Shown: positions 7,311 to 15,860 of the stretch, in pieces
Numbering within the stretch: position 1 is the stretch's first letter
How the letters are laid out: each line of letters starts with the position of its first letter
Assembly (NCBI GenBank): GCA_947502405.1
Contig: CANMZT010000017.1
Span: forward strand, 1 to 64,000
From: an uncultured Algibacter sp.
Lineage (GTDB): Bacteria > Bacteroidota > Bacteroidia > Flavobacteriales > Flavobacteriaceae
Length of the DNA stretch: 64,000 nt
Direction: 5' to 3'
Program-made: the position numbers and the translations under genes
Notes under the pieces: model-generated
Told to the model about the DNA's origin: nothing
Seen by the model: only the letters and a program-made list of their open reading frames with translations
The model's database searches: none

Positions 7311-7841
7311 ATGAAATTTATTATTCTATTTTCATTTTATCTAATAACTCAAACACCTATGACTCTATTCGATTTCAATTCTAAAAGTGATATTTCCAAT
7401 TGGCGCACAGTTGATGATGTGGTTATGGGCGGACGCTCTAACGGAAGTTTTAAAATTAATGATGCTGGTTATGGTTTATTCTACGGTGAAGTCTCATTAG
7501 AAAATAACGGTGGATTTTCGATGGTACAATATCATTTTGAAACGAAAAAAGTTAATACGTTTTCGAAAGTTTGTATAAGATTAAAAGGAGATGGCAAATC
7601 ATATCAGTTTAGAGTGAAAACCAATACTTCAGATAACCACTCATATGTTGCACCTTTTAATACTTCTGGAGATTGGGAGACTATCGAAATTCCTTTTAAA
7701 ACCTTATCGCCTGCTTTTAGAGGTAGAAAATTAGATATACCTAATTACGATGGTAGCAAAATGGAGATGCTTGCTTTTTTAATTGGTAACAAAAAAGCGG
7801 AATCTTTTAGTCTGGAAATTGATTCTATAATTTTAAAATAA
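7311..7841 (+). CDS. CIA30 family protein
   Basis: This 176-residue protein has the CIA30 signature near the N-terminus: LFDFNSKSDISNWRTVDDVVMGGRSNG, given here as FDFN...WRTVDDVVMGGRS, followed by a jelly-roll-like beta-sandwich to the end (NNGGFSMVQY, YQFRVKT, FKTLSPAFRG). The eukaryotic namesake assists complex I assembly, but bacterial members are mostly uncharacterised and may be carbohydrate-binding-like. A weak hydrophobic N-terminus (MKFIILFSFYLITQTP) may be a signal peptide. It is the last gene of the sigma-factor run and ends one base before the stop codon of the convergent cysteine synthase gene, leaving no room for an intergenic terminator. Confidence 0.8.
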   Translation: MKFIILFSFYLITQTPMTLFDFNSKSDISNWRTVDDVVMGGRSNGSFKINDAGYGLFYGEVSLENNGGFSMVQYHFETKKVNTFSKVCIRLKGDGKSYQFRVKTNTSDNHSYVAPFNTSGDWETIEIPFKTLSPAFRGRKLDIPNYDGSKMEMLAFLIGNKKAESFSLEIDSIILK

Positions 7842-9200
7842 CTAAAGTGCACTAATAATATCGTACTTCGTTATTATTTGATAGTTATCTTCTGAAAGCT
7901 TAACTAAAACTGCGTTATTTTCTTTATTGAATAATTTTGATATCTCTTCTATAGGCATATGTTTATCTACCACAGGAAAGGGCTTATGCATTACATCTTT
8001 AATTGGTAAATCTGAAATGTCTTTGTTTTCGATGTACTTCCTTAATAAATCTGCTTCATCAATTGCCCCTACAAATCCTGTAGAATCTTCTACGGGTATT
8101 TGAGATATTTTGTAGGCTTTCATGCGCTCTATAGCATGAGATACTAACTCTTCAGTTTTTACTGTTACTAAAGGCTTTTCTGTATTATTAGCAACAAGGT
8201 CTGCTGCAGAAGTAATCTCATCTTCTATAAAACCTCGTTCTCGCATCCACTCATCATTAAACATTTTACCTACGTAACGGCTTCCATGGTCGTGAAAAAG
8301 TACCACGACTACATCTTCCTTTTTAAAATGTTGTTGCAATTGAAGGATACCTTTTACTGCTGCTCCTGCAGAATTTCCTAAAAACATACCTTCTTCTTTG
8401 GCTAATTTTTGGGTATAAATAGCGGCATCTTTATCGGTTACTTTTGTAAAACCGTCAATAATACTAAAGTCTACATTTTTTGGTAAAATATCTTCACCTA
8501 TACCTTCTGTAATGTATGGATAAATTTCGTTTTCATCAAACTCGCCTGTTTCATGGTACTTTTTAAAAACTGAACCATAGGTGTCTATTCCCCAAACTTT
8601 AATATTGGGGTTTTGCTCTTTTAAATACTTACCAACTCCTGAAATGGTACCGCCTGTGCCAACTCCAACTATAAAGTGTGTAATTTTACCATCGGTCTGT
8701 TTCCAAATTTCTGGTCCTGTACTTTCATAATGTGCTAGCGCGTTACTGGGGTTATCATATTGATTGACATACCAAGAATTTGGTGTTTCCTCAGCTAATC
8801 TTTTGGAGGTTGAGTAATAGGATTTAGGATCTTCAGGTTCTACATTGGTTGGACATACAATAACTTTACTACCAACGGCACGCAGGATATCCATTTTTTC
8901 TTTGCTTTGTTTATCGCTAATAACACATATCATTTTATAGCCTTTTACTATAGCTGCTAAGGCTAAACCCATACCTGTGTTTCCTGAGGTTCCTTCTATT
9001 ATAGTGCCTCCTGGTTTTAATCGTCCATCAGCCTCTGCATCTTCAATCATTTTTAGTGCCATCCTATCCTTTGTGGAGTTACCTGGGTTGAAGGTTTCGT
9101 ACTTAGCTAGAACCAAGCACGGTAAATCTTTTGTTAGTGTATTAAGTTTTACTAACGGTGTGTTTCCTATTGTTTCTAGTATGTTTTTAGCGTATTCCAT
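7842..9200 (-). CDS. Pyridoxal-phosphate cystathionine beta-synthase/cysteine synthase with CBS pair
   Basis: This 452-residue fold-type II PLP enzyme has the lysine that binds PLP in NPGNSTKDR (Lys44) and the phosphate-binding loop GTSGNTGMGLA. The C-terminal 110 residues form two CBS domains (from about 335), as in eukaryotic cystathionine beta-synthase and its bacterial homologues. It either condenses homocysteine and serine to cystathionine or makes cysteine; sequence alone does not settle which. The CBS pair suggests allosteric control by adenosyl ligands. The gene is transcribed alone, with a GCGTTA-type repeat upstream. Confidence 0.88.
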   Translation of the reverse strand: MEYAKNILETIGNTPLVKLNTLTKDLPCLVLAKYETFNPGNSTKDRMALKMIEDAEADGRLKPGGTIIEGTSGNTGMGLALAAIVKGYKMICVISDKQSKEKMDILRAVGSKVIVCPTNVEPEDPKSYYSTSKRLAEETPNSWYVNQYDNPSNALAHYESTGPEIWKQTDGKITHFIVGVGTGGTISGVGKYLKEQNPNIKVWGIDTYGSVFKKYHETGEFDENEIYPYITEGIGEDILPKNVDFSIIDGFTKVTDKDAAIYTQKLAKEEGMFLGNSAGAAVKGILQLQQHFKKEDVVVVLFHDHGSRYVGKMFNDEWMRERGFIEDEITSAADLVANNTEKPLVTVKTEELVSHAIERMKAYKISQIPVEDSTGFVGAIDEADLLRKYIENKDISDLPIKDVMHKPFPVVDKHMPIEEISKLFNKENNAVLVKLSEDNYQIITKYDIISAL

Positions 9201-9271
9201 AGTTTTTTTATCGTACTAACCAAAAATACTAAAAAGCTAGCAGGTATATGTTAATTTGTTAGCTGATGTGT

Positions 9272-9427
9272 GCGTTAGTCCCGATAGCTATCGGGAGCAG
9301 AGGAAATCCTTTTTAAAGTTAACAAGCACTATATTAACTATTAAACAGATAGTTACATCGTTAGCTCCTTTCTATGACAATTTAAAAAGATTGCAACGGA
9401 AAGCCCGCCCCCTTGTGGGTAACGCCC
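9272..9427 (+). repeat. GCGTTA...TAACGC dispersed repeat, copy 2
   Basis: The element runs from GCGTTAGTCCC to CCCCTTGTGGGTAACGCCC, with a large unrelated interior. Its 5' part carries the 18-bp perfect palindrome TCCCGATAGCTATCGGGA (9279-9296). The right end lies 8 nt before the stop codon of the minus-strand permease gene. Short open frames inside it are not genes. Confidence 0.7.
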
Positions 9428-9434
9428 TAAAAAA

Positions 9435-10670
9435 CTAATTGAACCTTATGGCTTTTACAGGAGAAATTTTTGTGATTATATAAGAGGGCACCAAAAGCAT
9501 GAGTAGGCACAAAATGAGTGTACCGATGTTTAACGCGATGATGTAACTGAGACTGATATAAACGGGTGCCTCGGTAACGTAATAAACACTTGGGTCTAGT
9601 GGAAATAATTTGAAATATTTTTGTGCAAACAATAGCCCTAAACCTATAAGGTTACCCCAGAATAACCCTAGTAAAATAAGGTATGATGCGTTATACAAGA
9701 AGAGTTTACGGATGCTCCAATTACTGCTTCCTAGGGTTTTTAAAACACCTATCATGGTGGTGCGTTCTAGAATTAAAACCAGTAGTGCAGTTATCATATT
9801 TATACCTGCCACTAGTATCATGATGCCAATGATACCGTAGATGTTTTTGTCGAAAATTCTAATCCATTCGAAGATTGAATAATAACGATCTATTATAGTT
9901 TGGGAATCTAGTAATGATGGAAGGTTTTGGTGAATTTTTTCTCCTGTTTCTTCAAGATTGTTGTAGTCATTAATAAATACTTCGAAATGCCCAACCTCAT
10001 CTTTTTTCCATCTATTGATTCGCTGTAAATGCTTTATATCGCCGATGATATATTGTGCATCCAAATCTTGAAAACCTGAATTATAAATGCCTACAACTTG
10101 ATATGTAATAATATTGGGGAGTTTTTCTGGGTCGTCTTTTGCAAATACCATTTGAAACTTATCTCCTACTTCAAAATTGAGGCGATTGGCTAGATATTTT
10201 GAGATTAAAACATCTTCATTACGTTTTTGTGTGTAATCTGGCAGTTTACCCGCAATTAAGAATTCTTTAAAATAATTCCAGTTATAATCTGCTCCGACGC
10301 CTTTAAGGTAAACGCCTTCAAAATCAGTTTCAGTGCGTATAACCCCGAATTTAGAAGCTACCCCTTGTATATAATTTACCCCTTCTACAGCTTTAAAATC
10401 TGGATAAAAATCTTGATACTTTGAAATTGGTAAAACACTTTCTTGGGAATTGTTATTATCGTAATTTGTGATGGTAACATGCCCATTAAATGCTACAACT
10501 TTATCTCGTATTTTTTGCTGTAAGCCAATACCCGTTGCTATGGCAATCATCATAACAATAATTCCTATAGCAATTGCTGCGATACCAATTTTTATTATTG
10601 GTGCCGATATGCTACTTTTATACGCTTTACTACCAATAATGCGTTTAGCTATAAAAAACTCGTAATTCAA
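9435..10670 (-). CDS. FtsX-like ABC transporter permease (LolC/LolE type)
   Basis: This is a 411-residue inner-membrane permease. It has one membrane helix at about 25-47 (IIKIGIAAIAIGIIVMMIAIA), a large periplasmic MacB-like domain (50-265), and three further helices in the C-terminal third, the FtsX/LolE arrangement. The family extracts lipoproteins or drives other mechanotransmission export with an ATPase partner, which is not adjacent here. The start appears to be TTG, giving MNYEFFIAKRI, which matches the conserved family N-terminus; I see no better ATG. Only 9 nt separate it from the divergent NamZ gene, so each promoter must overlap the other gene. Confidence 0.88.
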   Translation of the reverse strand: MNYEFFIAKRIIGSKAYKSSISAPIIKIGIAAIAIGIIVMMIAIATGIGLQQKIRDKVVAFNGHVTITNYDNNNSQESVLPISKYQDFYPDFKAVEGVNYIQGVASKFGVIRTETDFEGVYLKGVGADYNWNYFKEFLIAGKLPDYTQKRNEDVLISKYLANRLNFEVGDKFQMVFAKDDPEKLPNIITYQVVGIYNSGFQDLDAQYIIGDIKHLQRINRWKKDEVGHFEVFINDYNNLEETGEKIHQNLPSLLDSQTIIDRYYSIFEWIRIFDKNIYGIIGIMILVAGINMITALLVLILERTTMIGVLKTLGSSNWSIRKLFLYNASYLILLGLFWGNLIGLGLLFAQKYFKLFPLDPSVYYVTEAPVYISLSYIIALNIGTLILCLLMLLVPSYIITKISPVKAIRFN

Positions 10671-10679
10671 AAGCTATCT

Positions 10680-11912
10680 ATGAAGTTTAATGTTTTCAAA
10701 AATACAGTTTTATTATTTGTTTTGGTAATGATTTCTTGCGCTTCTAAAGTAAAAAACAACACTGAAAAAAAAGATGAGACTATTGAAGAAGTTAAGATTG
10801 ACAGCACTTTAATTGTTGGTGCAAACCAAACCGAGAATTATTTGCCTTTATTAAAAGGGAAACGTATTGGGATTGTGGCGAATCAAACTTCGGTTATTTT
10901 TAAATCTGAAACTAGTTATACGCATTTGGTTGATTCTTTACTTTCATTGAATATTAATATTAAAAAAGTTTTTTCTCCAGAACATGGTTTTAGAGGTAGT
11001 GCTGATGCTGGTGAGCATGTAAATGATGGTATTGATACCAAATCTGGTTTACCCATTATCTCTTTACACGGGAAAAACCGTAAACCAACTAAAGAACATC
11101 TTGAAGGTTTAGATGTAATAATTTTTGATATTCAAGATGTGGGTGTACGTTTTTACACCTATATTTCAACCTTGCATTATATTATGGAAGCTTGTGCTGA
11201 ACAAGATATCCCCGTTTTAATACTTGACAGACCAAACCCTAATGGACATTACATTGATGGGCCTACCCTAGAAATTGAAAATAAAAGCTTTTTGGGTATG
11301 CACCCAATACCCCTTGTACATGGTATGACTATTGGCGAATATGCTAAAATGATTAATGGTGAAAAATGGTTGAAAAATGAAGTCTCGTGTAATATAACCG
11401 TTATTCCTGTGAAGCATTATACTCATGAAACACCATACAGTTTGGCTATTAGACCTTCTCCAAACTTACCCAATGACCAATCTATAAAACTATACCCCAG
11501 TCTTGGACTTTTTGAAGGCACTAATGTGAATGCTGGACGTGGTACAGAATTTCAATTTCAGCGTTATGGCGCCCCTTTTTTAAATCCAGAGACTATGGCT
11601 TTTACATATACACCTCATGCAAATTTTGGTGCTAAGTACCCCAAACACAAGGATAAATTATGCTATGGTGAAGATTTAAAAAACGCTACTGTTAAGGATG
11701 AAATGACTTTAAAATGGATTATTAAAGCCTATAAAAACGCAACAGATCCATCCTTATTTTTTAATACTGATAATTTTACAACACATGCTGGAACCAATGT
11801 ATTGCAAAAGCAAATTGAAGCTGGTTTATCTGAGGAAGCTATAAAAGCTACATGGCAAGATGGATTGAAAGCATTTAAAAAGATTCGTGAAACATATTTA
11901 ATATATCCGTGA
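10680..11912 (+). CDS. namZ: DUF1343/NamZ-type exo-beta-N-acetylmuramidase, lipoprotein
   Basis: This 410-residue protein has a lipobox (VMISC, Cys20) and a full DUF1343 domain, the family of the exo-lytic N-acetylmuramidase NamZ. Conserved blocks include LLKGKRIGIVANQTS, FSPEHGFRG, DVIIFDIQDVGVRFYTYI, RPNPNG and LFEGTNVNAGRGTE. The family cleaves terminal MurNAc from peptidoglycan fragments, feeding muropeptide recycling. The lipid anchor implies an envelope location. Its last 4 nt overlap the next gene (GTGA), so translation is coupled to a serine hydrolase, also plausible in cell-wall metabolism. Confidence 0.88.
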   Translation: MKFNVFKNTVLLFVLVMISCASKVKNNTEKKDETIEEVKIDSTLIVGANQTENYLPLLKGKRIGIVANQTSVIFKSETSYTHLVDSLLSLNINIKKVFSPEHGFRGSADAGEHVNDGIDTKSGLPIISLHGKNRKPTKEHLEGLDVIIFDIQDVGVRFYTYISTLHYIMEACAEQDIPVLILDRPNPNGHYIDGPTLEIENKSFLGMHPIPLVHGMTIGEYAKMINGEKWLKNEVSCNITVIPVKHYTHETPYSLAIRPSPNLPNDQSIKLYPSLGLFEGTNVNAGRGTEFQFQRYGAPFLNPETMAFTYTPHANFGAKYPKHKDKLCYGEDLKNATVKDEMTLKWIIKAYKNATDPSLFFNTDNFTTHAGTNVLQKQIEAGLSEEAIKATWQDGLKAFKKIRETYLIYP

Positions 11913-12973
11913 AAAACATTTTAGCTTCCTTAATTTTACTTTTAACCTCTGTTGGGTTTAATTTGAATATTGAAAATTCTGAAGACAATAAAATAAGAGC
12001 TGCAAAACGACAAGCAAAAAAATTTTTACGTCAACAAAGAATTCCTGGAATGGCTATTTCTGTTTCTCAAAAAGGTCAGCTAATTTGGTCTGAAGGTTTT
12101 GGTTATTCAAACAGAAAACCAAAAACTAAAGTTAATCCCAGTAAAACACTTTTCAGAATTGCTAGTATATCTAAATCCATTACTGCATTAACATTGGCTC
12201 AATTAATTGATAACAAGCAAATTGATTTAAATGAGAGTGTTTATACTTATCTTCCAAATTACCCAAAAAAGCGCTACGATTTTACAGTAAGAGAGTTGGG
12301 CGGACACTTAGCCGGAATAAGACATTATAAGAGTAATGAGTTTACAATTAGCAAAAAGATGTCTATTACTGAAGGCTTAAATTTATTTAAAGATGATGCA
12401 CTTTTGTTTGAACCCTCCACGCAGTTTTCATACAATACGTTTGGATATGTTTTGCTAAGTGAAATTATGCAAAAAGCTTCTAAAACCGACTTTAATACAC
12501 TGGTAAATAATTCTGTTATGAAACCCTTAGGTATGTTGAATACTTTTTTAGATGATTCTGAAGTAAACTATCTAAATACCACTAAGTTCTATAGAAAAAA
12601 ACGCATTTTATCATCACCTGTTGCAAACGAATATAAAGTTGCTGGCGGTGGTTTTTTATCAACCTCTGAAGATTTAATTAAGTTTGGAGAAGAGATTATT
12701 TGGCCTAAAACCGTTTCAAAAGAAGCATTAAATAATATGATTACTTCTCAAGAATTAAAATCTGGAAAAATTACCGGATATGGTATTGGTTTCTCTGTTG
12801 AATGTACAAAAAACAACACGCATAAATATTATCATACAGGTGGTGGTGTTGGGGCATCAACAGTGTTATTAATCTATCCAAAAGAAGAACTTGTAATTTC
12901 TGTTTTAACCAACAGATCAGGAATTAGTATGGAAGCTTTTGCAAAACAACTTGAATCTATTTTTATACCATAA
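11909..12973 (+). CDS. Serine hydrolase, class C beta-lactamase/penicillin-binding-protein family
   Basis: This 354-residue exported protein has the three active-site signatures of the class C beta-lactamase fold: SxxK (Ser86-Ile-Ser-Lys89 in FRIASISKS), YxN (FSYNTFGY) and HTGGG (YHTGGGVGAS) in place of KTG. The N-terminal 20 residues form a signal peptide without a lipobox cysteine. The start is GTG, overlapping the NamZ stop by 4 nt. Family members are D-aminopeptidases, DD-peptidases or esterases; true beta-lactamase activity is not implied. Coupling to namZ suggests peptidoglycan turnover. Confidence 0.88.
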   Translation: MKNILASLILLLTSVGFNLNIENSEDNKIRAAKRQAKKFLRQQRIPGMAISVSQKGQLIWSEGFGYSNRKPKTKVNPSKTLFRIASISKSITALTLAQLIDNKQIDLNESVYTYLPNYPKKRYDFTVRELGGHLAGIRHYKSNEFTISKKMSITEGLNLFKDDALLFEPSTQFSYNTFGYVLLSEIMQKASKTDFNTLVNNSVMKPLGMLNTFLDDSEVNYLNTTKFYRKKRILSSPVANEYKVAGGGFLSTSEDLIKFGEEIIWPKTVSKEALNNMITSQELKSGKITGYGIGFSVECTKNNTHKYYHTGGGVGASTVLLIYPKEELVISVLTNRSGISMEAFAKQLESIFIP

Positions 12974-12974
12974 A

Positions 12975-13010
12975 AAAGTGCCCAACTGCACTATGGCAAT
13001 CAGGCACTTT
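12975..13010. terminator. Hairpin after the serine hydrolase gene
   Basis: AAAGTGCC and GGCACTTT pair around a 20-nt loop directly after the stop codon. A second hairpin, GATGATT/AATCATC, follows at about 13061-13085. Both lie between convergent genes and could end transcription from either side. The T-run is short, so efficiency is uncertain. Confidence 0.5.
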
Positions 13011-13111
13011 CGACTAACAAACAAACCCTAAAATCAACATTTAAATAAGGTTTACTATCTGATGATTCCCCCTCAGGTAATCATCCACTCAAAAACTAAC
13101 CAAACTATTCG

Positions 13112-14404
13112 TTATATATTTTTAATATCTTGTATTGAAAGCGGACCTAGTTCAAAAACACTTTCAAGTAGTTCTTCTTTTAATGCTTTTGCTTTTTTTA
13201 CTTCTCCATTAGCTTTGTAAATTTTAGCTAAGTGGAGTAATACTTCTGGTTCAGAAGTTTTATTAACTACATACTTTTCAGCTAGTTTAAGTGCTTTTTC
13301 AACATCACCTTTACTGTAATATGTCCACGCCAATAAATCATAAGATTGTGGCGTTGGTCTATTTTCAATTTCTTTATAAGCTATTTTTAATGCCTGTTCT
13401 GTTTCTTTTTTATTTTCAATGAATAGATGTGTATTATAAACATTATACATATCACCATACATACGATTTTCAACAGCCTTATAATACAAAGCTAATTGCT
13501 CTTCTTTTAATTTATCGTCTCCTTTAAATTCTGCTATTTCTGCTTTCAACAAATAATAATCAGGAGACACATAACTTTCTGTAATTTCATTCAAAATGTT
13601 AAGAGCTTCGTCTGCATTATTTTCATAAGAATAAATAATCCAAGCAATTCCTTTTTTTGCATAAGCATCATTAGGATCTAACTCTAAAGCCATTAAATAA
13701 TGATTATAAGACGCTTCAATTCTACCTGCATGACCATAATAATCAGCCAGATTTGTATACACCCATTGCTTTGTTGATGGTACATTTGATGCTTCTGCGA
13801 TAGTTTTTGCTTGCTCCATATACTTTATGGCTGCATCAAGATTCCCTCTGTGATCTGACCATTTTGATAATCGAATTAAATAGTCAAAATCTGAATCTTT
13901 TTGAATGTTTACTAAATAGGATTTTGCCTTTTTAAAATTCCCGAGTTCTAGATGCACATCAAATAACATTTTTTGTGTGCCTTTTAAACCTTCTCCATTA
14001 ATTTCAGCTTTAACCAAAAGCTTTAACGCCTCTTTAAACCTATGTTGAGAAATGTAGTTTCTAGCCAAAGCTCTTAAATAGGCTGCATTGTTATAATTTG
14101 TAGCCTTATTTGCCTGAACTAAATAATCTTCTGCCTTTTTTAAAGCTTCTATTTGTCCTGTTAGATTGAATATTTGAGATTGAGATGCCGCAGCCTTAGC
14201 CAAGTAAGGAAACTGATTTGTCTCTTTTTCTAGCTTTTTTTCCCAGAAATCAAAATCCTCTTTTACTAATTGCAACATCTCGTTATTCTCAACTTCTAAA
14301 TACTTAGAATATACTTTTGCTTCTGTTATTTGCTTTGGTTCATTTTTACAGCTTATAGTAAGTAGCAATAAAAAAATGAATGTTATGGTGTTATAGAATT
14401 TCAT
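13112..14404 (-). CDS. Tetratricopeptide-repeat lipoprotein
   Basis: This 430-residue lipoprotein has a lipobox ending at Cys19 (LTISC), followed by tandem TPR-like helical pairs over most of its length, for example YLRALARNYISQHRFKEALK, AYAKKGIAWIIYSYENNADE and EVLLHLAKIYKANGEVKKA. TPR arrays mediate protein contacts; no enzyme motif is visible. It is the third gene of a likely operon after two DUF4331-type genes on the same strand (81 nt gap). It may act as an envelope scaffold for those proteins, which is inference from gene order. Confidence 0.82.
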   Translation of the reverse strand: MKFYNTITFIFLLLLTISCKNEPKQITEAKVYSKYLEVENNEMLQLVKEDFDFWEKKLEKETNQFPYLAKAAASQSQIFNLTGQIEALKKAEDYLVQANKATNYNNAAYLRALARNYISQHRFKEALKLLVKAEINGEGLKGTQKMLFDVHLELGNFKKAKSYLVNIQKDSDFDYLIRLSKWSDHRGNLDAAIKYMEQAKTIAEASNVPSTKQWVYTNLADYYGHAGRIEASYNHYLMALELDPNDAYAKKGIAWIIYSYENNADEALNILNEITESYVSPDYYLLKAEIAEFKGDDKLKEEQLALYYKAVENRMYGDMYNVYNTHLFIENKKETEQALKIAYKEIENRPTPQSYDLLAWTYYSKGDVEKALKLAEKYVVNKTSEPEVLLHLAKIYKANGEVKKAKALKEELLESVFELGPLSIQDIKNI

Positions 14405-14485
14405 GTGTTTATTTTTTATAGTTTATTAGTCTTTTAAAAATTCTAAATCAAGAGCCTAAACCCTTGATTTAGAAATAACTGTTAT

Positions 14486-15040
14486 TTAGTGAGGTGAAGC
14501 TAAATAAGGAAATGAGGTCAAAAAGGTTTTATCATTTGCATCTACATTATCATTGGATAGACCTGGATTTTCACTAAAATCTTCACCACCAAAAATTAGT
14601 AGTAGTTCCACTGTAATAACATCATCAGCAAGTGCTCTACCTGTTAAAACATTTTCTCCATCGAAAAATGTGGTTTTACCATCTAAAGACACATTTAAAA
14701 CATCTGTAGCTAATAAACCTGTAAATGTTGCAGCATCTTGTCCAAGCGCATTAGTTCCACCGTTAGCATAAGCGGGACTTAAAGCCAATAAATTAGCTTC
14801 AAACTTACTTTGAAATGCTGCATTTTGAGATGATGGTGTGGTTATGTTATAGGTATCTTTATCAGCACTAGCTACAAAAACTGTGTTTACTGCTGGTCTT
14901 CCCATTTGATCTTCTTGAACATAAGTCCCAGAAAAATCAGGTGCATTCGATTTTACATTATTATCATCGTCTTTTGAACAATTGAAAGTCATTAACGAAA
15001 CCGTTAATACTAAGGCTAATATTTTTATATTTTTCATCAT
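14486..15040 (-). CDS. DUF4331 C-terminal-half lipoprotein
   Basis: The product has about 184 residues when started at MMKNIKILAL; the open frame extends further upstream but would overlap the preceding gene and spoil the signal peptide. A lipobox ends at Cys21 (MTFNC). The mature part reads like the C-terminal half of DUF4331 proteins: GRPAVNTVFV, then GRALADDVITVELLL and the closing DANDKTFLTSFPYLASPH. The N-terminal half is encoded by the gene just upstream. The biochemical function of DUF4331 is unknown. Confidence 0.75.
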   Translation of the reverse strand: MMKNIKILALVLTVSLMTFNCSKDDDNNVKSNAPDFSGTYVQEDQMGRPAVNTVFVASADKDTYNITTPSSQNAAFQSKFEANLLALSPAYANGGTNALGQDAATFTGLLATDVLNVSLDGKTTFFDGENVLTGRALADDVITVELLLIFGGEDFSENPGLSNDNVDANDKTFLTSFPYLASPH

Positions 15041-15063
15041 ATTATATTTTATAAGTTTTTTTA

Positions 15064-15711
15064 TTATTTTCTTTTTGATTCTACCCAAGTATTAATTGTT
15101 CCAGAACCACCAATCATAGATTTTGGTACTTCAACTACGATAGACATTACATTAGTTCCTGCAAAAGTATCCGCTCCTGGAGAGTTAAAACCAGTAGCGT
15201 TACCTGCAATAATTTCTGAAAATTGCGCAAAATCCATAAAGAATGGATCATCTCTTGGGCCTGCAAAAAAGCTCATTCCTCCATTTGTTGTAATTACAGG
15301 AGCTGATCCATAAGCAGTAATATCTACTTCACCAGTTAAAGCATTGGTCTGAATCATACTATTTAATCCTGTTTGTGCTGGTGCTATTGGCCCAAAAAAA
15401 TACATTTTACCATTTCTTGGAACCGCTTGAATTACTAAATCCTCAATATTGTCTTGGTCTGTGTCTATATTAAACTCTACCAATACATTTTCGTTAAATG
15501 TTGCAGAACCTGTTGTTGATGGACTTAATAAGCCTTGAAGATTTGCAACAAAAACTAAATTGTCTTCATTCTGACCTTGAAATGCATAAAAGTCTGTAAT
15601 ATCACTATTACCTCCTGCTACTGCAGGCGCATCAATATGATCTGCTGCAATGATGAAGAAGCTAGCCACTGCTATAGCTCCAATTCCTAATACTGTTTTT
15701 AATTTTTTCAT
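15064..15711 (-). CDS. DUF4331 N-terminal-half secreted protein
   Basis: The product has about 215 residues when started at MKKLKTVLGIGAIAVASFF, which gives a clean signal peptide; an in-frame GTG 30 nt upstream is less likely. The mature start ADHIDAPAVAGGNSDITDFY is the hallmark N-terminus of DUF4331 proteins, which are usually a single chain of 450 residues or more. Here the chain stops after the first half and the rest is encoded by the next gene as a lipoprotein. Both are followed by a TPR lipoprotein. The function is unknown. Confidence 0.78.
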   Translation of the reverse strand: MKKLKTVLGIGAIAVASFFIIAADHIDAPAVAGGNSDITDFYAFQGQNEDNLVFVANLQGLLSPSTTGSATFNENVLVEFNIDTDQDNIEDLVIQAVPRNGKMYFFGPIAPAQTGLNSMIQTNALTGEVDITAYGSAPVITTNGGMSFFAGPRDDPFFMDFAQFSEIIAGNATGFNSPGADTFAGTNVMSIVVEVPKSMIGGSGTINTWVESKRK

Positions 15712-15860
15712 GATTTTGAGTTTTTTTATTGTTAATTTCACTCTCTGCCATACCTACGAAAAAAAAGAAACAGCGGTTTTGTTAAAATTATGTTAAAGAA
15801 AAAATTACACTCATATTCATCTAAAAGTTTACTTTTACAATCTGTTATTATAATTGAATT

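Noticed and set aside
9256-9438. 60-codon open frame
   Set aside because: It lies wholly inside a dispersed repeat, has no codon or family support and overlaps the start of the next gene's end.
11909-12973. Antibiotic-resistance beta-lactamase
   Set aside because: The KTG triad is replaced by HTG and the context is wall metabolism; the family includes many non-lactamase hydrolases.
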